NCBI GenBank assembly: GCA_002989075.1 | Contig: PSQN01000013.1 | Location: 530,379 to 594,378, forward strand | Length of the DNA: 64,000 nt | Reading direction: 5' to 3' | Source of the DNA: Arthonia radiata | Taxonomy: Eukaryota; Ascomycota; Arthoniomycetes; Arthoniales; Arthoniaceae | Shown here: positions 39,019 through 52,700 of the stretch, one piece after another | Position numbering within the stretch: the first letter of the stretch is position 1 | Layout of the letters: each line of letters opens with the position of its first letter | Position numbers and translations under genes: made by a program | The notes under the pieces: model-generated | Databases searched by the model: none | Seen by the model: only the letters and a program-made list of their open reading frames with translations | Told to the model about the DNA's origin: nothing

Positions 39019-42000
39019 TTCTAATTATTCTAAACCTACGAGGAGGGCGGTCGGCAGTCAAGTACCTTATTGACGTCGCTTAGAGGTCAACCCGGCATAA
39101 TCGAGTATAGCCGAGACTCTGTACACACGTTAAAATAAATAATATTAAAATTAATTAATGGTCGGTGCTAGTAAGTACCGTATTCGAAGAGAACGAGTAA
39201 GAAACTAAGTACGCAATAGTAGTCGCTTTATATCCGCCGCACAAGTAAAATACAGAGCGTAGCAAAATATAGCTAACGCCGAAGAAGACTAGAACCCTTA
39301 TATAGAATTTAGCGACGATGATAAGCAAGAGGGCTTATAAGCCAGTAAACAGACGTCGAGTAGATTACAAACTAAGAAGGACGATAGTCTAAACTAAAAC
39401 AATAACAACAACGAAGAGGCCTATTAAGACTCTAACCGCAAAGAATCTCTCTTTAGCGCCTCTTTAAGCGTTAAGATATAAAAGCTGAGACAAGAACTGC
39501 TAGTATAGTAGTAGCAGCACACTATTAAGAAGCTTAAGCTTAAAAAGTAAATACTCAAAGTTAAGCTTCAGTCCGCCTGCAATTTAAGAGCTAGTAGTAA
39601 GCGGCTATAGAGCGATTTAAGCCTTTAAAGCTAGATTAACGAGCTTCTTAAGAAAAAGACGTCTAAGCTTAAGAGAGCTATAAGCTTTATAGGTACTCAA
39701 TAGACTTAGACTATTAAGAAAAGATTTTAGATAGCCAACGTCTTAGACCTCGACAACGTTTATATTATTACTTAGTACGTTTAGAGACTTTCTAGAGACC
39801 TAGCGGATAGATAGCGAACTTACGCTAAAGAGAATAAAGAAAAGACGTCGCTCTACGTATAAGCGTACTTCAAAAGATAGATAATAGAATATATCGTTGA
39901 TCTAGCTACGGCTACTATAGCTAATATAGAAAAGTTCTTTACGTCGATATAGAGTTCAATACAGAAGCTCGAGAACTTTCTAAGCTTTCTATAGAACAAA
40001 GAAACTAAGTTGCTAGGTAGTAAGATAGCGGACCTAAATTGGACCGTATTCTACTATACGCGCTTATCTTTATAGATTAAGGTAAAGCTAATTAAGTAAG
40101 ATCTCTTAAAAAACCTGCTTAAAGACACAAACGAGCTTCTGAAGAAAGTTTATTAATATATAAATATTGATCGTAGTATATCGCAGGACGCTCGCAACAC
40201 TAATACAAACTAAGATCGCTCCGGTAGCGGATCGAATATAAACTGTGGCGGTTATAACGCTAGAGCATCTCTATAGGGGTTAGACCGCGAACGAGGCGGT
40301 TTATACCAAAGATAAGGCAACTTACTAGTTCGATAAAGAGACAATAGCTCTGCCGCATAGGAGCAACTAGGGTTAATATATAGTAAGACAAACATTACCT
40401 ACTTTACGTATAATTAGAAAGGGCATTATACTACTAAATGTACTATATCCCAAATCAGTATTAATTTAACGCTAGTTAAGCGGAGAAATAATAGGCCTTA
40501 AGGGTAAGTTTCGCGTCTCTAAAGCTTAAGACTGTCGATTAACGGCGAGGACGAATTAAAGTCTCGGTACAGCTAAATAGGTCGCCGCAAGAGGTCCTTG
40601 CGCTAGTAAATTTTAGTATAAAGATTAACCTTATTAATTATCGTATTATGCTTAAAAGAGGATAGTAAAAATTGTATAGAGTAAAGCTTCTGTATACTAA
40701 ATTTCTTAATAAAAATAAGTTATAGCTCTATAGCGCTTATAACGTAAATATAACTGTAAGAGATGTATATAGAGAGAAACGGTATTACTAACTCTATCTA
40801 TATTCAGCTAACTTTATAGGATATAGCCTCGTCTTAGGATACCTATAGCTTAAGCAAGTTAAGCTCTAGATTAGCTAGATAATAAGAACAATTGCTTAGG
40901 GAAACCTCTCTACGTCCGAAGAACGGGTAGTAGAAGCTAAATCTATTGAGATCGTTAATAAAGACGTAATTTTAGTATATTTATAAAGAGGTAAACAGTG
41001 CTACTCCGCAATCTTATAGATAAGAGTAAATAAACGTTATAAGTATTAAATAGCGGTCTTATTAGACGTTAGTTCGCCGCTAGACTAAACTCCGGATAGC
41101 GAGTCTAAGAAAGTAGAGAAGCGAGATAAGCTTCCTTCTTAGTACGCTAAATATAAAAATATCTTTTCTAAAGAACTATTAAGTAAGCTTGCGCCGCTTA
41201 ATAAGCATACTTATAAGATTAAGCTTAAGGATAGCATAGAACTTTTGTATAAGCTAATCTACCCTATATCGCAGAATAAGCTAAAGACGCTTCGAAAGTA
41301 CCTAAATGCTATAATTAAGAAAGAATAGATACAACTCTCTACTAGTTCGACGGGTGCTCTAGTCCTATTTATGCTTAAAGTAGACGAATCGTTGAGACTG
41401 TATATTAACTACCGTAGTTTAAATAATATAACTGTAAAGAATCGCTACGCATTACCGCTAGTCTCTAAGATTCTTAATCGCCTACAAGGCTCGAAAGTAT
41501 TTACAAAGCTTAATCTTTACGATACCTATTACCGTATCTATATCCGTAAAGGAGATAAGTAAAAAACAGCGTTTTGTACCCGATACGGGCACTATAAATA
41601 CCTAATAATACCTTTTAGACTAGTAAACGCCTCTGCTACGTTCTAAGTATATATCTATAAAGCTATAGGTAATCTTGTTGATACCGTATATATCGTTTAT
41701 ATAAATAATATCTTAATTTTCTCTAAAGACGAGAAAAGCTATAAAGGCTATATTAAAGAAGTTCTGCAAAGGCTCTATAAATAAAGTTTATTTGTAAAGC
41801 TGTTTAAGTATTAATTTTATACTATTAAGGTTTCTTTCCTAGAGTTCACCGTAAGAGTCGATAGTGTCGAAATAGACCTAAAAAGGATATAGACTATAGC
41901 TAAATAGCTAGTTTCTATCACTGTAAAGCAGATTCTGTTCTCTCTAGGATTCGTAAACTTCTATTAGCGATTTATTTATAGATTTAGCCGTATCGTAGTA

Positions 42001-44639
42001 CTAATAAACGTACTAACGAAAGACGTTAAGTTTGTCTAAGGCAAAGCCTAACAAGAAGCTTTTAAAGCGCTAAAGTAAGCCTTTATAAATATACTAGTAC
42101 TAATGTACTTTAACCTAGTACTATCGATTGTTTTAATAACTAACGCATTAGACTTTATAATAGCAGGCATCTTACTTTAGCTAAGGGGAGATAGCCGATT
42201 ACTATTACCGTTGAACATTAACTTAGACTTGTCTACACTAGATATAGCGGACACCGCTTAGACTAGTACTAATAATAAGGCGGATATATATCTATATTCG
42301 GTAGCGTTCTTTTTAAAAAAATTTATAGACGCTAAGCTAAGATATAATACCTATAATAAAGAGCTTATAGCAATATAGACTAGCTTCAAGTACTAGCGCT
42401 ATTACCTTATTAATATACAGTACTTAGTAAAGGTTATAACAGACTATAATAATCTGTAGTATTTTATAACAATAAAAGTATTGTTTTGCCGATAGGCGCG
42501 CTAAGTAGAAGACCTATTAGTATTTAACTTTAAAATACTATACTATACGAATAGCAAGAACTTAGTAGACGCGCCGTTGCGCCGTCTAGATTATAAGAAT
42601 TTACGTAGAGTAAAGAAAGACAACGCTAATAAAATGTTACCGAGTCTATAGCAGAAGCTTAGAAGAGATACTACTTTGCTTAATGCTAGAAAAGAGCCTC
42701 TTAGCTTAAAAGAAGGTATAATTGCTGCCTTAATTATATTACTTAAAAATTAGTTTAAACACTATTAGCGGTTTAGTTACCAACCTAAAACTTTAAACGT
42801 AACTATAGCTCAAATCGAAGGTAAATTAGAGTTAGATACAGACCTTATACAGAACGCTTAGAAGCGAGAAACGCATCCGTCTTTCTCTACTAATATAGAG
42901 CCTTTTTCGGTAGCTCTCGTATTACAAGTTAAGATAGTTGCAGCTACCGCTCTTAAAACAGCTTACAATAATACTTCTTAAGATCTTACAACTCTAATTC
43001 TCGAAGCTTAGTAGAGAGACGCCTTTATAAAGCAGAAAGTATCGGAGTTAAAATTATTAGCTAGGACTAAAGGTCAGTAGAGTAATAAAACAGCAATAGA
43101 TCGCCGTTAAGCTGGTATAAGAAAGCGCTGTGCGAGTCGAATCGACTTAGATACCTTAATAGAGCCCAACTTAGACTCTAAGTCTCTAAAGTACGTAAAA
43201 TAGTTAGTTAACAGCTATAGATTGTTGCGCTAAAGTAGTAAAATCTAAATACTAAAATGCTCTACGTTAAAGCTTAAAATTATAAGCAAAAATTATAATA
43301 ATAAGCTTGCTGGCTACTTTAAGATTAAAAAGACTCTTAAAATTCTAAAACATAAATATACGTAAGAAAAGATAGTAACATATATTAAGAACTTTATTGC
43401 TAAATATAATATATACTAACGAACAGCTATAAAGAAGTATAAGCTATATAGCAAAATAGCAGCAATACTAGTCTTAATTGGCCTCTTTAAGGACCTATCT
43501 TTAGACTTTATTGTTAAACTACCGATAGTTCTTTTAAAGAATAGAGATATTGTTAATTTAATTCTTATAGTCGTAGACCGCTTCTTTAAGTTTATAACCT
43601 ATATTTTAGTTAGTAAAACTATAGATGCTATAGAGCTAGTAGAAGTACTTTACAAACACTAAGCAAAAACGTTAGGATTCCTAAGAAGCCTCTTGTTTAA
43701 TAGAGGATTTGTATTTACTAGCTTATATTAGAGTACCTTCTACCAGTATTTAGCCGTAAAACGAAGGTTAAGTATAGTATTTTATCCTTAAACTGATAGT
43801 TAAACCGAGCGCTAGAACTAGAAGCTTAAAAACTACCTACGTATCTATATCTCTTAAGATTAAGATAATTAGTATAAGTATTTAAAAGAAGCTACTTTTG
43901 CGTACAATTTAAAAGTTTATTTATTAATAAAAATTTTACTGATTAAATGTGCGTTCGATCGCGTTGCAGACGTATTAGACGGCGCGCCGCCGCTAAATTG
44001 GTACCGCACCGTAGTTAAGCCGAACGACCCTTCTATCGGTAAGAATACCTTTCGTTAAGGAGGAAGGTAGCTTAGGTTAGAACATTCTATAGTAGTTAAG
44101 TATGTAAAAGAATATCTTCTCTGTTAATAAGAAATAAAGTAGCAGCTAGAGAAAGCTTAGCGTCTATAAATAGAATAGTACAACACTAAGCATATACTAA
44201 AACACTATATAGTAGATAACTTAGTGCTACTATCGTTAAAGAACCTTAAGACAAAGAGGTCAATAAAGAAGCTTAACAATCGAAGCTTAGAACTATTTAG
44301 AATCCTTAAGAAAGTAGGTAAATAAGCTTACTAGCTGGTATTACTAGACTTCTACTGCATTTACTCTGTCTTTTATATATTCTTACTAGAGCTATATCGC
44401 TATCGGCCCGGTATAGAACCACCTAGTCTAGTTAAAGTCGATAGTAGTAAAGAATAGCTTATTAAGGCGATCTGCTTTAAGGTTAAGAACAAAGACTAGT
44501 ATTGAACCAAGTAGCAGAGGTAGTCGGAGACAAATAACACAATAGAGCCGCGGGTATATCTTAAAGACTCTAACGCCCTTAAGAAATTTAAGAAGCGTAA
44601 AGACGCTAAGCCAAGAGGCAAGCGTCTAAGATAAACTAG

Positions 44640-46600
44640 GTAACGTAGATAAGAAAGAGCTATAAGCCTACGTAATTAGTCTACAATATAACGCTAAAGA
44701 GAAGGCAGATTATCTAAAGTATAGTTTTAAACATAGAATTAATATAGTATTAAACCTTAAGACTATTTATATATAATTATAAAGCTTAAGCTATAAGAAA
44801 GCTAAAATAAGACTTGTACAGAAAGAAAATATAGAACTATTCCGATAGGCTAAAGAAAACTACTTATACAGACTAAAACCCTAGCCGAACAAAAGATAGA
44901 AAACTATAAGAAGACTATCCAAACTAGTATCGAAGTTAGTATAAATCGGCGGTATAATACTACTTAACCTAGCTACAACTACTATCGACGCGGTTCCGAA
45001 TCTAATTAACTAGATCTACTATAGCTAGCTCGTAAGAAGCCTTATTCGTAGGCGGCTAAGGGCCGTATAACTCTATACCAGAATTAAAGCTCTAGCGTAG
45101 CGCCTTAATATACTTAAAATCGTTAGTATCGGTCTGCTCGACTAACTTAGTACCTAGACCGCGCTATTAGGCCTGCAGCTAAACGTAAAAAGCGCGAAGT
45201 AAAGTAAAATAGTCGTCGCAGAAAGACTCTTTATTATTCTAAACGTCCTCGCTAAAGGTTAAGAAGAAGTTAGCGCGTATAAAAAGGTTGTAGGTACGTC
45301 TCTACCGAGCAGAGACCTAGTATACGTTAATATAGAGTTAATTAGTACTTAAGACGAGAGAGTATTAGACTTACTATCTTATACTTATCTTTCGACCTCT
45401 TAATACTAGTACAGCGAGCATACTTAGCGTACTATTTCTTAAGCTACTCGCAAGTCTAGTCCTTATAATACTTAAAATCGGAGTTTACAGAAGGACTACT
45501 ATATACAGCTATATTGCTAAATAAGGCCTTTATACAACGGCAGTATACTAAAATATAAGCTTTTAGCTAAGACTAGATTAACGCAGGTACGACGCGAAAA
45601 GCGGAATTCGAGGAGATAGACCGGCAAAACTTTATAGACGACTTAGGCTTATAAGCAGTACCGCGGTAATAAAAAGAATAGACAATCTTATTATCGTTAG
45701 AGTCGTCTTTATAGACATAATACTTTTAACGAGCTAGAATACTAATATTCAGACTAAAACAAAGCAATAAGAGATAGTAGACTTATAAAGAGTCGTAGGA
45801 GTTAGAGACACGCTACCTAGTTTAGAAGAGCGTAGACTAAGAAAAGCTACAGATAATTTAGAAATTAGTAAAGTAATCTTAAGAGCTTTCTTCTTATAAA
45901 CGTTATAAAGAAGAGCTTTAAAATTAACGGCAGCTTTAAAGTCTTTAATGCCGCAAGTTAAGCGGCGAGTTGGCGCTTTAGAAGAGCTCGCTCTAGCAGT
46001 AAGTTTGTTGACAGGGTTAAAACCCAATATAGTAGAGATTATAAAGGTAAATTAGAGGCAATCTAACATTAAATTAGCTACAAACTTATTACTTAAGAAG
46101 AGAAGTAAAGGTCTATTAGAAAAGAGAAGCTTATAGACTAAGTAGAAGAGTATAATAATGTTAAAGAAAGAAAGAGAAAGTTTAAAAGAACAAAAGCCTT
46201 ATTTTATACCTATTGTTAGGTACCGATAACAAAGCTTCCGCCTATAGGTACTAATATAGAAGCAAAGAAGCTTATTTATATAGATTGCTACTACCTATAG
46301 GAGCAATTAATTAGTAAAAGTGTGTATAAGAGTATATAAAAGAACGTAAAATTAGATAAAAATAATATACAACCTTACTACCGAGCTTATAACTTAGGCT
46401 TGAGAGCTTTAAATTAAAATTAAAGCTTAGTACTATAACTCGGTACTATAGAAAACTAGTACTAAACGACGCGTAAGATGACAGTAAGTAACATTACTCT
46501 TTTTCTGACTAAACGTAGATATAAGCTAGTAGATTTTTAACGAGGTTGTTGCCTTACGTAAGACGATAAATAGAAGGTACAATAAAGATAGCAGATTATA
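44640..46600. other. unassigned post-integrase segment of B1
   Basis: Lies between integrase and the 3' LTR and is conserved in B2 (about 55,390-57,350). Both strands have stretches with few stops. A minus-strand ORF at 45749-46027 matches the one at 56502-56849 in B2, while the opposite strand there also reads as a Leu/Arg/Lys/Ala-rich helical-looking sequence. I cannot tell which strand coded. No known domain seen. Confidence 0.5.
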
Positions 46601-46639
46601 TCTGGATTAAGGGCGATCCTCCTTAAGAAGGAAGGTAGT

Positions 46640-46835
46640 TATAATATATAAACGTCCCGATAGCGAATTGAAACAGAATATTGTCTATTTAGGAAGGCTA
46701 CGATTCTAAGAGGATATCTTTCCTCTAGTAGACGCATTCCTTTCTAGTCTCCTCAATAATTAGCTTGAACACTAGTAGAGCCTATTTAGACTCTTTTTGC
46801 TATCTAACTGCTCTCTACCCTACACCTAGATTACA
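46640..46835 (+). repeat. 3' LTR of B1
   Basis: Matches 38823-39018. Preceded by purine-rich sequence (aagaaggaagg), followed by the TSD ctagc. Confidence 0.93.
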
Positions 46836-49573
46836 CTAGCAACGTTCTAGCACTATATCAATAATACTCTAAGAGAGCATCTTAATAACTTTTATACCGC
46901 TTACCTAGATAATATCCTAATCTACTCTCAAAACAAGAAATCTTATTAGAAATACATTAAGCAAGTTTTAGAGAAGCTTAATAAGGCTGGCTTATAATAT
47001 AACCTTAAGAAGTATAAATTTATAGTCTAGAAAACTAAGTACTTAGGACTTATTATTACTACCGAGGACATTTAAATAGATTTTAAGAAGATTAAGACTA
47101 TTGTTAACTGGCCTCAACTCCGTTCTATTAAAGACGTTTAAAGTTTCTTAGGCCTTGCTAACTTCTATCGTCGTTTTATTCTTAAATTTTTAAGAATCGC
47201 TGCTCCGCTTACTAAGCTTACGCACAAGGATAAAATATTCTTCTGGTCTCTACAATATTAGTCTACGTTCGAGAAACTTAAGTTAATGTTTACTAAAGGT
47301 CCTGTTCTTACCTATTTCGATCCAGAAAAATTAATTATCGTTAAAATAGATTCTTTAGATTGAATTAATGCTGAAGTACTGTCTTAGTACAACGATAACG
47401 GTGTTCTTTACCCCGTCGCATTCTTCTCCCAAAAGATATTGCCCGCTAAGTGCAATTATAAGATCTACGACAAAGAATTATTAGCGATTATTAAGTCTTT
47501 TGAAGAATAGCGACTAAAGCTTAAGGACTTACTATATCTAATCTAGATAATTACTGATTATAAAAACCTAGAGTAGTTTATAACTACTAAGAATCTCTCC
47601 CGTCGTTAAGCCTACTGAGCTGAATTCCTATCTCGTTTCGATTTCCAGTTGATCTATCGTTCTAGTAAAAAAGATAAAAAGTCTGATAGTCTTACTTATT
47701 GATCTAGTAATTTCCCTAAGAAAGGGGGGGATATAGCTCTAGACTTAAGAACAGCTTATTAACAATAGGTACTTATTAAGCTACAGCATACGCGCAATTT
47801 AAAAGTTGTTAACAAACCTCTGAACTACGGTAGCTTTAGTCCTGCTTCAGCTCTAGTTAACGCTCTCTATCGATCTCTAAGAAATTATTAGTTAAGTTCT
47901 TAGTCGTAGTTCCGGTCTATATCTCCTTAGTTAAGCCGTTAAGCGGCTCCAATCTCTAGTTAAAGTTAGCGTTTAAGTCTAAGTCCCGCTTCCGCTCCGA
48001 GTATTTTAGAAATCTGTGTCCAGTCTCTAATACCCGTTTCTTAAATTCTAATAAATAGTCTAAGTCCGCCGCTTTCTAGCGATCCTCCAGTTTCTGTTTC
48101 TTAGTTAACTATCTTTAATCTTAAAGAACAAGATTCTGAGATTATGTAGCTCTGAACTAACTCCCGTCGAAATAATCTTTGGTACAAATAACTCCTCTGT
48201 AATCTTAAGCTTTCTGGTACTGTCCGCCGCAAAGACATTAATCTCTCTATCTGTTCTATTTAAGGCGATATTGTTTACTATTACGATTATTAAGTGGTCT
48301 TAAACAACGACAAGCTTCGCCTATACTTATTAGAAAGTGCTTATACCTGTTCTACCTCCGGTTATCCTAGTTTCGCCCAGCTTTCGAGTCTTCTCCGTTA
48401 TTCTTTCTAGTAGCCTAGCATTTACCTAGCGGTTAAGCGTTTTGTACGTAATTACTATACCTGTATTTAAACTAAGCTATCGCTTCAACGTTAGTATAGT
48501 TGGCTCCACTCTCTTTTAGTTCCTTAACAACGATAAAAAGACATTTCTATAGATTTTATCGTTCAGCTTCCTAGTTCTTGCCTCTTATCTAGCTTATTTA
48601 AGGTTTATAACTACTTAGTAGTCGTTAACAGACTTACTAAGATAAAACACTTTATTCTCTACGAGGATATATTAGCAGAAGCCGTCGCAGATCTCTTTTT
48701 AGCCTATATTTTTAAGCTTTATAGTCTTCTAAGTTCTATTGTGTCTAATTAAGGCATATAGTTTGTCTTTACCTTCTAGCGCCGACTAACTTAGCGTTTA
48801 GAATCGGTCGACAAGTTTTCTATAGCGTACTATTTTTAGACTAATAGTTAAACAGAGAACGCTAATAGTGGTCTCGAACGTTATCTCTGTATCTACGTTA
48901 ATTACCTGTAAAACGACTAGGCTGCCTAGCTCTCAATAGCTAAGTTTGCTGCTAACAATTACTAAAGCGCTATAACTGGCTACACTCCGTTCTTTACAAA
49001 CTTAGGCTATTACCCTTGTATATCTTTCAAACCTCCTTATACTCCTTAAGGTAATCTATCTTTAAGTTAGCTCTACAATTAAGTCTCCGCTAACAAGTTT
49101 GCTGTTAAGATAAACTAAATTGTTAATAAATATCGTAAACTTATAGAATTCGCTTAGTATAAGCAAGAAGAATATACAAACTGCTCCCGCGATTTATATT
49201 CTCGGTACTAAGTTGGTAACTGTATTTTTATTAGTACTAAAGACCTTAGTACTATACGCCCCAGCAAGAAGCTGTTACGCTCCTAGAAAGGCCCCTTCGT
49301 TTTAAAGAAGGTTGTTAGTTTCTACGCTTACTGTCTATCTCTTCTACCAATAATACAGTATTATCTAGTTTTTTATCTGTTTAAGCTCCAATTAGTACCT
49401 ACCGATCCGCTCCCTGGTCAATATATCGAACTACGTCCGTTAATCGTTGCTAAAGATAGCGAACAGGAGTAGTACGTTAAGGATATCCTTGACTCTTGTC
49501 TTCGCCGTAGTATGCTCTAGTATTTAGTTCACTAGAATACCGACGAGCAAACCTAAGAACTATAGATACTCGT

Positions 49574-49769
49574 TGTAATACATAAAGGTCCCGATAGCGA
49601 ATTGAAACGGAATGTTGCCTATTTAGGAAGGCTGCGATCCTAGAAGAATATCTTCTCTCTAGTGAACGCATCCCTTTCTGGTCTCCTTAATAATTAGCTT
49701 GAACACTAGTAGAGCCTATTTGGACTCTTTTTGCTACCTAACTGCTCTCTGCCCTATATTCAGATTACA
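49574..49769 (+). repeat. 5' LTR of B2
   Basis: 196 bp, starts tgtaat and ends attaca; pairs with 57393-57588. Preceded by the TSD ctcgt. Confidence 0.93.
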
Positions 49770-52700
49770 TTCTAATTATTCTAAACCTACGAGGGGGGCG
49801 GCCGGCAGTTAGATACCTTATCGACGTCGCTTAGAGATTAACTCGGTATAATTAAGTATAGCTAAGACTCTACATACACGTTAAAATAAATAATATTAAA
49901 ATTAATTGATGATCGGTGCTAATAAGTACCGTATTCAAAGAGAACAAGTAAGAAACTAAGTATACGACGATAGTCGCTTTATATCCGCTATATAAGTAGA
50001 ATACAGAGCGTAGCAAAATATAGCTAACGCTGAAGAAGACTAGGACCCTTATATAAGATCCGACGACAACAATAAGCAAGAGAGCTTACAAGTCGGTAAA
50101 CAGACGCTAAGCAGATCGCAAACTAAGAAGGACGATAGTCTAAATTAAAACAATAACGACGACGAAGGGGCTTATTAAGACTCTAACCGCAAAGAATTCC
50201 TCTTTAGCGCCTTCTTAAGCGTTAAGGTACGAAAGCTAAGACAAGAACTGCTAGCACAGCAGTAGCAGTACACTATTAAGAAGCTTAAGCTTAAAAAGCG
50301 AATACTCGAAGTTAAGCTCTAGTCTGCCTGTAATTCGGAGGCTGATAGTAAGCGGCTATAGGGCGATTTAAGCTTTTAAAGCTAGATTAACGAGCTCTTT
50401 AAGAAAGAGACGTCTAAGCTTAAAAGAGCTATAAGCTTTATAGACACTTAATAGACTTAAACTATTAAATAAAAAGATTTTAGATAGCTAACGTCTTAGA
50501 CTTTAATAACGTTTATATTATTATTTAGTACGTCTAGAGACTTCTTAGAGATCTAGCAGATAGATAGCGAACTTACATAGAAAAGAATAAAGAGAAGACG
50601 TTGCTCTATATATAAGTGTACTTTAAAGGATAAGTAATAGAATATATTGTCGACTTAGCTATAGCTACTACAGCTAACGCAGAAAAGTTCTTTACGTCGA
50701 TGTAGAGTTCGACGTAGAAGCTTAAGGACTTTCTAAGCTTTCTACAGAATAAAGAAACTAAGTTACTAGGTAGCAAGATATTAAACCTAAATTGGGCTAT
50801 ATTCTACTATACGCGCTTATCTTTATAGATTAAGGCGAAGCTAATTAAGTAAGGTCTCTTAGAGAATCTACTTAAAGACACAAACGAGCTTCTAAAGAAA
50901 GTTTATTAATATATAAATATTAATTATAGTATATCGCAGAACGCCCGCAACACTAACATAAACTAAAATTGCTCCGGTAGCGGATCGGATACAAACTGTA
51001 GTAGTTATAACGCTAGAGCATCTCTACAGAGGTCAGGCCGCGGACGAGACGATTTATACCGAGAACAAGGCAACTTACCGGTTCGATAAAGAGACAATAG
51101 CTCTACCGCATAGAGGCAACTAGGATTAATATACAGTAAGGCAAACATTACCTACTTTACGTATAATTAGAAAGGGCATTATACTACTAAATGCACTACG
51201 CTCTAAACCGGTATCAATTCGACGCTAGTTAAGCGAAGAAACGATAGACCCCGACGGTAAGCCTTGCGTCTCTAAAGCTTAGAACTATCGATTAACGGCG
51301 AGGACAAATTAAAGTTTTGGTACAGCTAAGCAGATCGCTACAAGAGGTTCTCGCGCTAGTAAATTTTAGTATAGAGATTAACCTTATTAATTATTGTATT
51401 GTGCTTAAAAAAGGATAGCAAAAATAATATAAAGTAAAGCTCTTGTATATTAAATTTCTTAATAAAAATAAGCTGTAGCTCTACAGTACTTATAACGTAA
51501 ATGTAACCGTAAGAAACGTATATAAGGAGAAACGGTATTACTAACTCCGCCTATATTTAGCTAACTTTGTAGAATACAGCCTCGTCTTAGGATACCTATA
51601 GCTTAAGCAAGTTAAGCCCTAGATTAGCTAGACGATAAGAACAATCGCTTAGAGAAACCTTTCTGCGCCTAAAGAACGGATAGTAGAAGCTAAATCTGTT
51701 GAAATTATTAATAAAGACGTAATTTTAGTATATTTATAAAGAGACGAACAGTACTACTCCGCGATCCTATAGATAGAAGTAGATAAACGTTATAAGTATT
51801 AAATAGCGGTTCTATTAAACGTTAGTTCGCTGTTAGACCGGACTCTAGATAACAAGTCTAAGAAAGTAGAGAAGCGAGATAAGCTTCCTCCTCAGTACGC
51901 TAAATATAAAGATATCTTTTCTAAAGAACTGTCGAGTAAGCTTGCGCTGCTTAGTAAGTATACTTATAAGATTAAGCTTAAGAATAGTATAAAACCTCTA
52001 TATAAGCTAATCTACCTTATATCGTAGAATAAGCTAAAGATGCTTCGAAAGTACCTAAATGCTATAATTAAGAAAGAATAGATACAACCCTCTACCAGTT
52101 CGACGGGTACTTTAGTTCTATTTATGCTTAAGGTAGACGAATCGTTAAGACTGTATATTAACTACTGCGGTTTAAATAATATAACTATAAAGAATCGCTA
52201 CGTATTGCCGCTAGTCTCTAAGATTCTTAATCGCCTGTAAGGCTCAAAGGTATTTACAAAGCTTAATCTTTACGATACTTATTACCGTATCTGCATTTAT
52301 AAAGGAAATAAGTAGAAAACAGCGTTTTATACCCGATACGGGCACTATAAATACCTAGTAATACCTTTTAGACTAGCAAACGCCTCTACTACGTTTTAAA
52401 TATATATCTATAAAGTTATAGGCAATCTTATTAATACCGTATGTATCGTTTATATAGACGATATCTTAATTTTCTCTAAAGACGAAGAAAGCTATAAAGG
52501 CTATGTTAAAGAAGTCCTACGAAGGCTTTATAAATAGAGTTTATTTATAAAGCTGTTTAAGTGTTAATTTTATATTACAAAGGTTTCTTTCCTAGGGTTT
52601 ACTATAAGAGTCGATAATATCGAAATAGACCTAGAAAGGATACAGACTATAGTCGAATAGCTAGTCTCTACTACTATAAAGCAGATTCTGTTCTTTCTAA

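Larger units (their letters stand above)
38823..46835 (+). mobile_element. Gypsy-type LTR retrotransposon B1, broken, inserted in G3
   Basis: 8,013 bp with 196-bp LTRs that start TGTAAT/TATAAT and end ATTACA, and perfect TSD ctagc (38818-38822 and 46836-46840). Parts in order: gag from about 39,165 with a zinc knuckle near 40,390-40,445, reverse transcriptase about 41,200-41,850 (open at 41371-41562), RNase H about 42,100-42,560, integrase about 43,300-44,050. Then about 2.5 kb with no recognised domain, in which a minus-strand frame (45749-46027) is open. It interrupts the reverse transcriptase of G3. Sister copy B2 is about nine-tenths identical. Broken in dozens of places by RIP. Confidence 0.92.
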
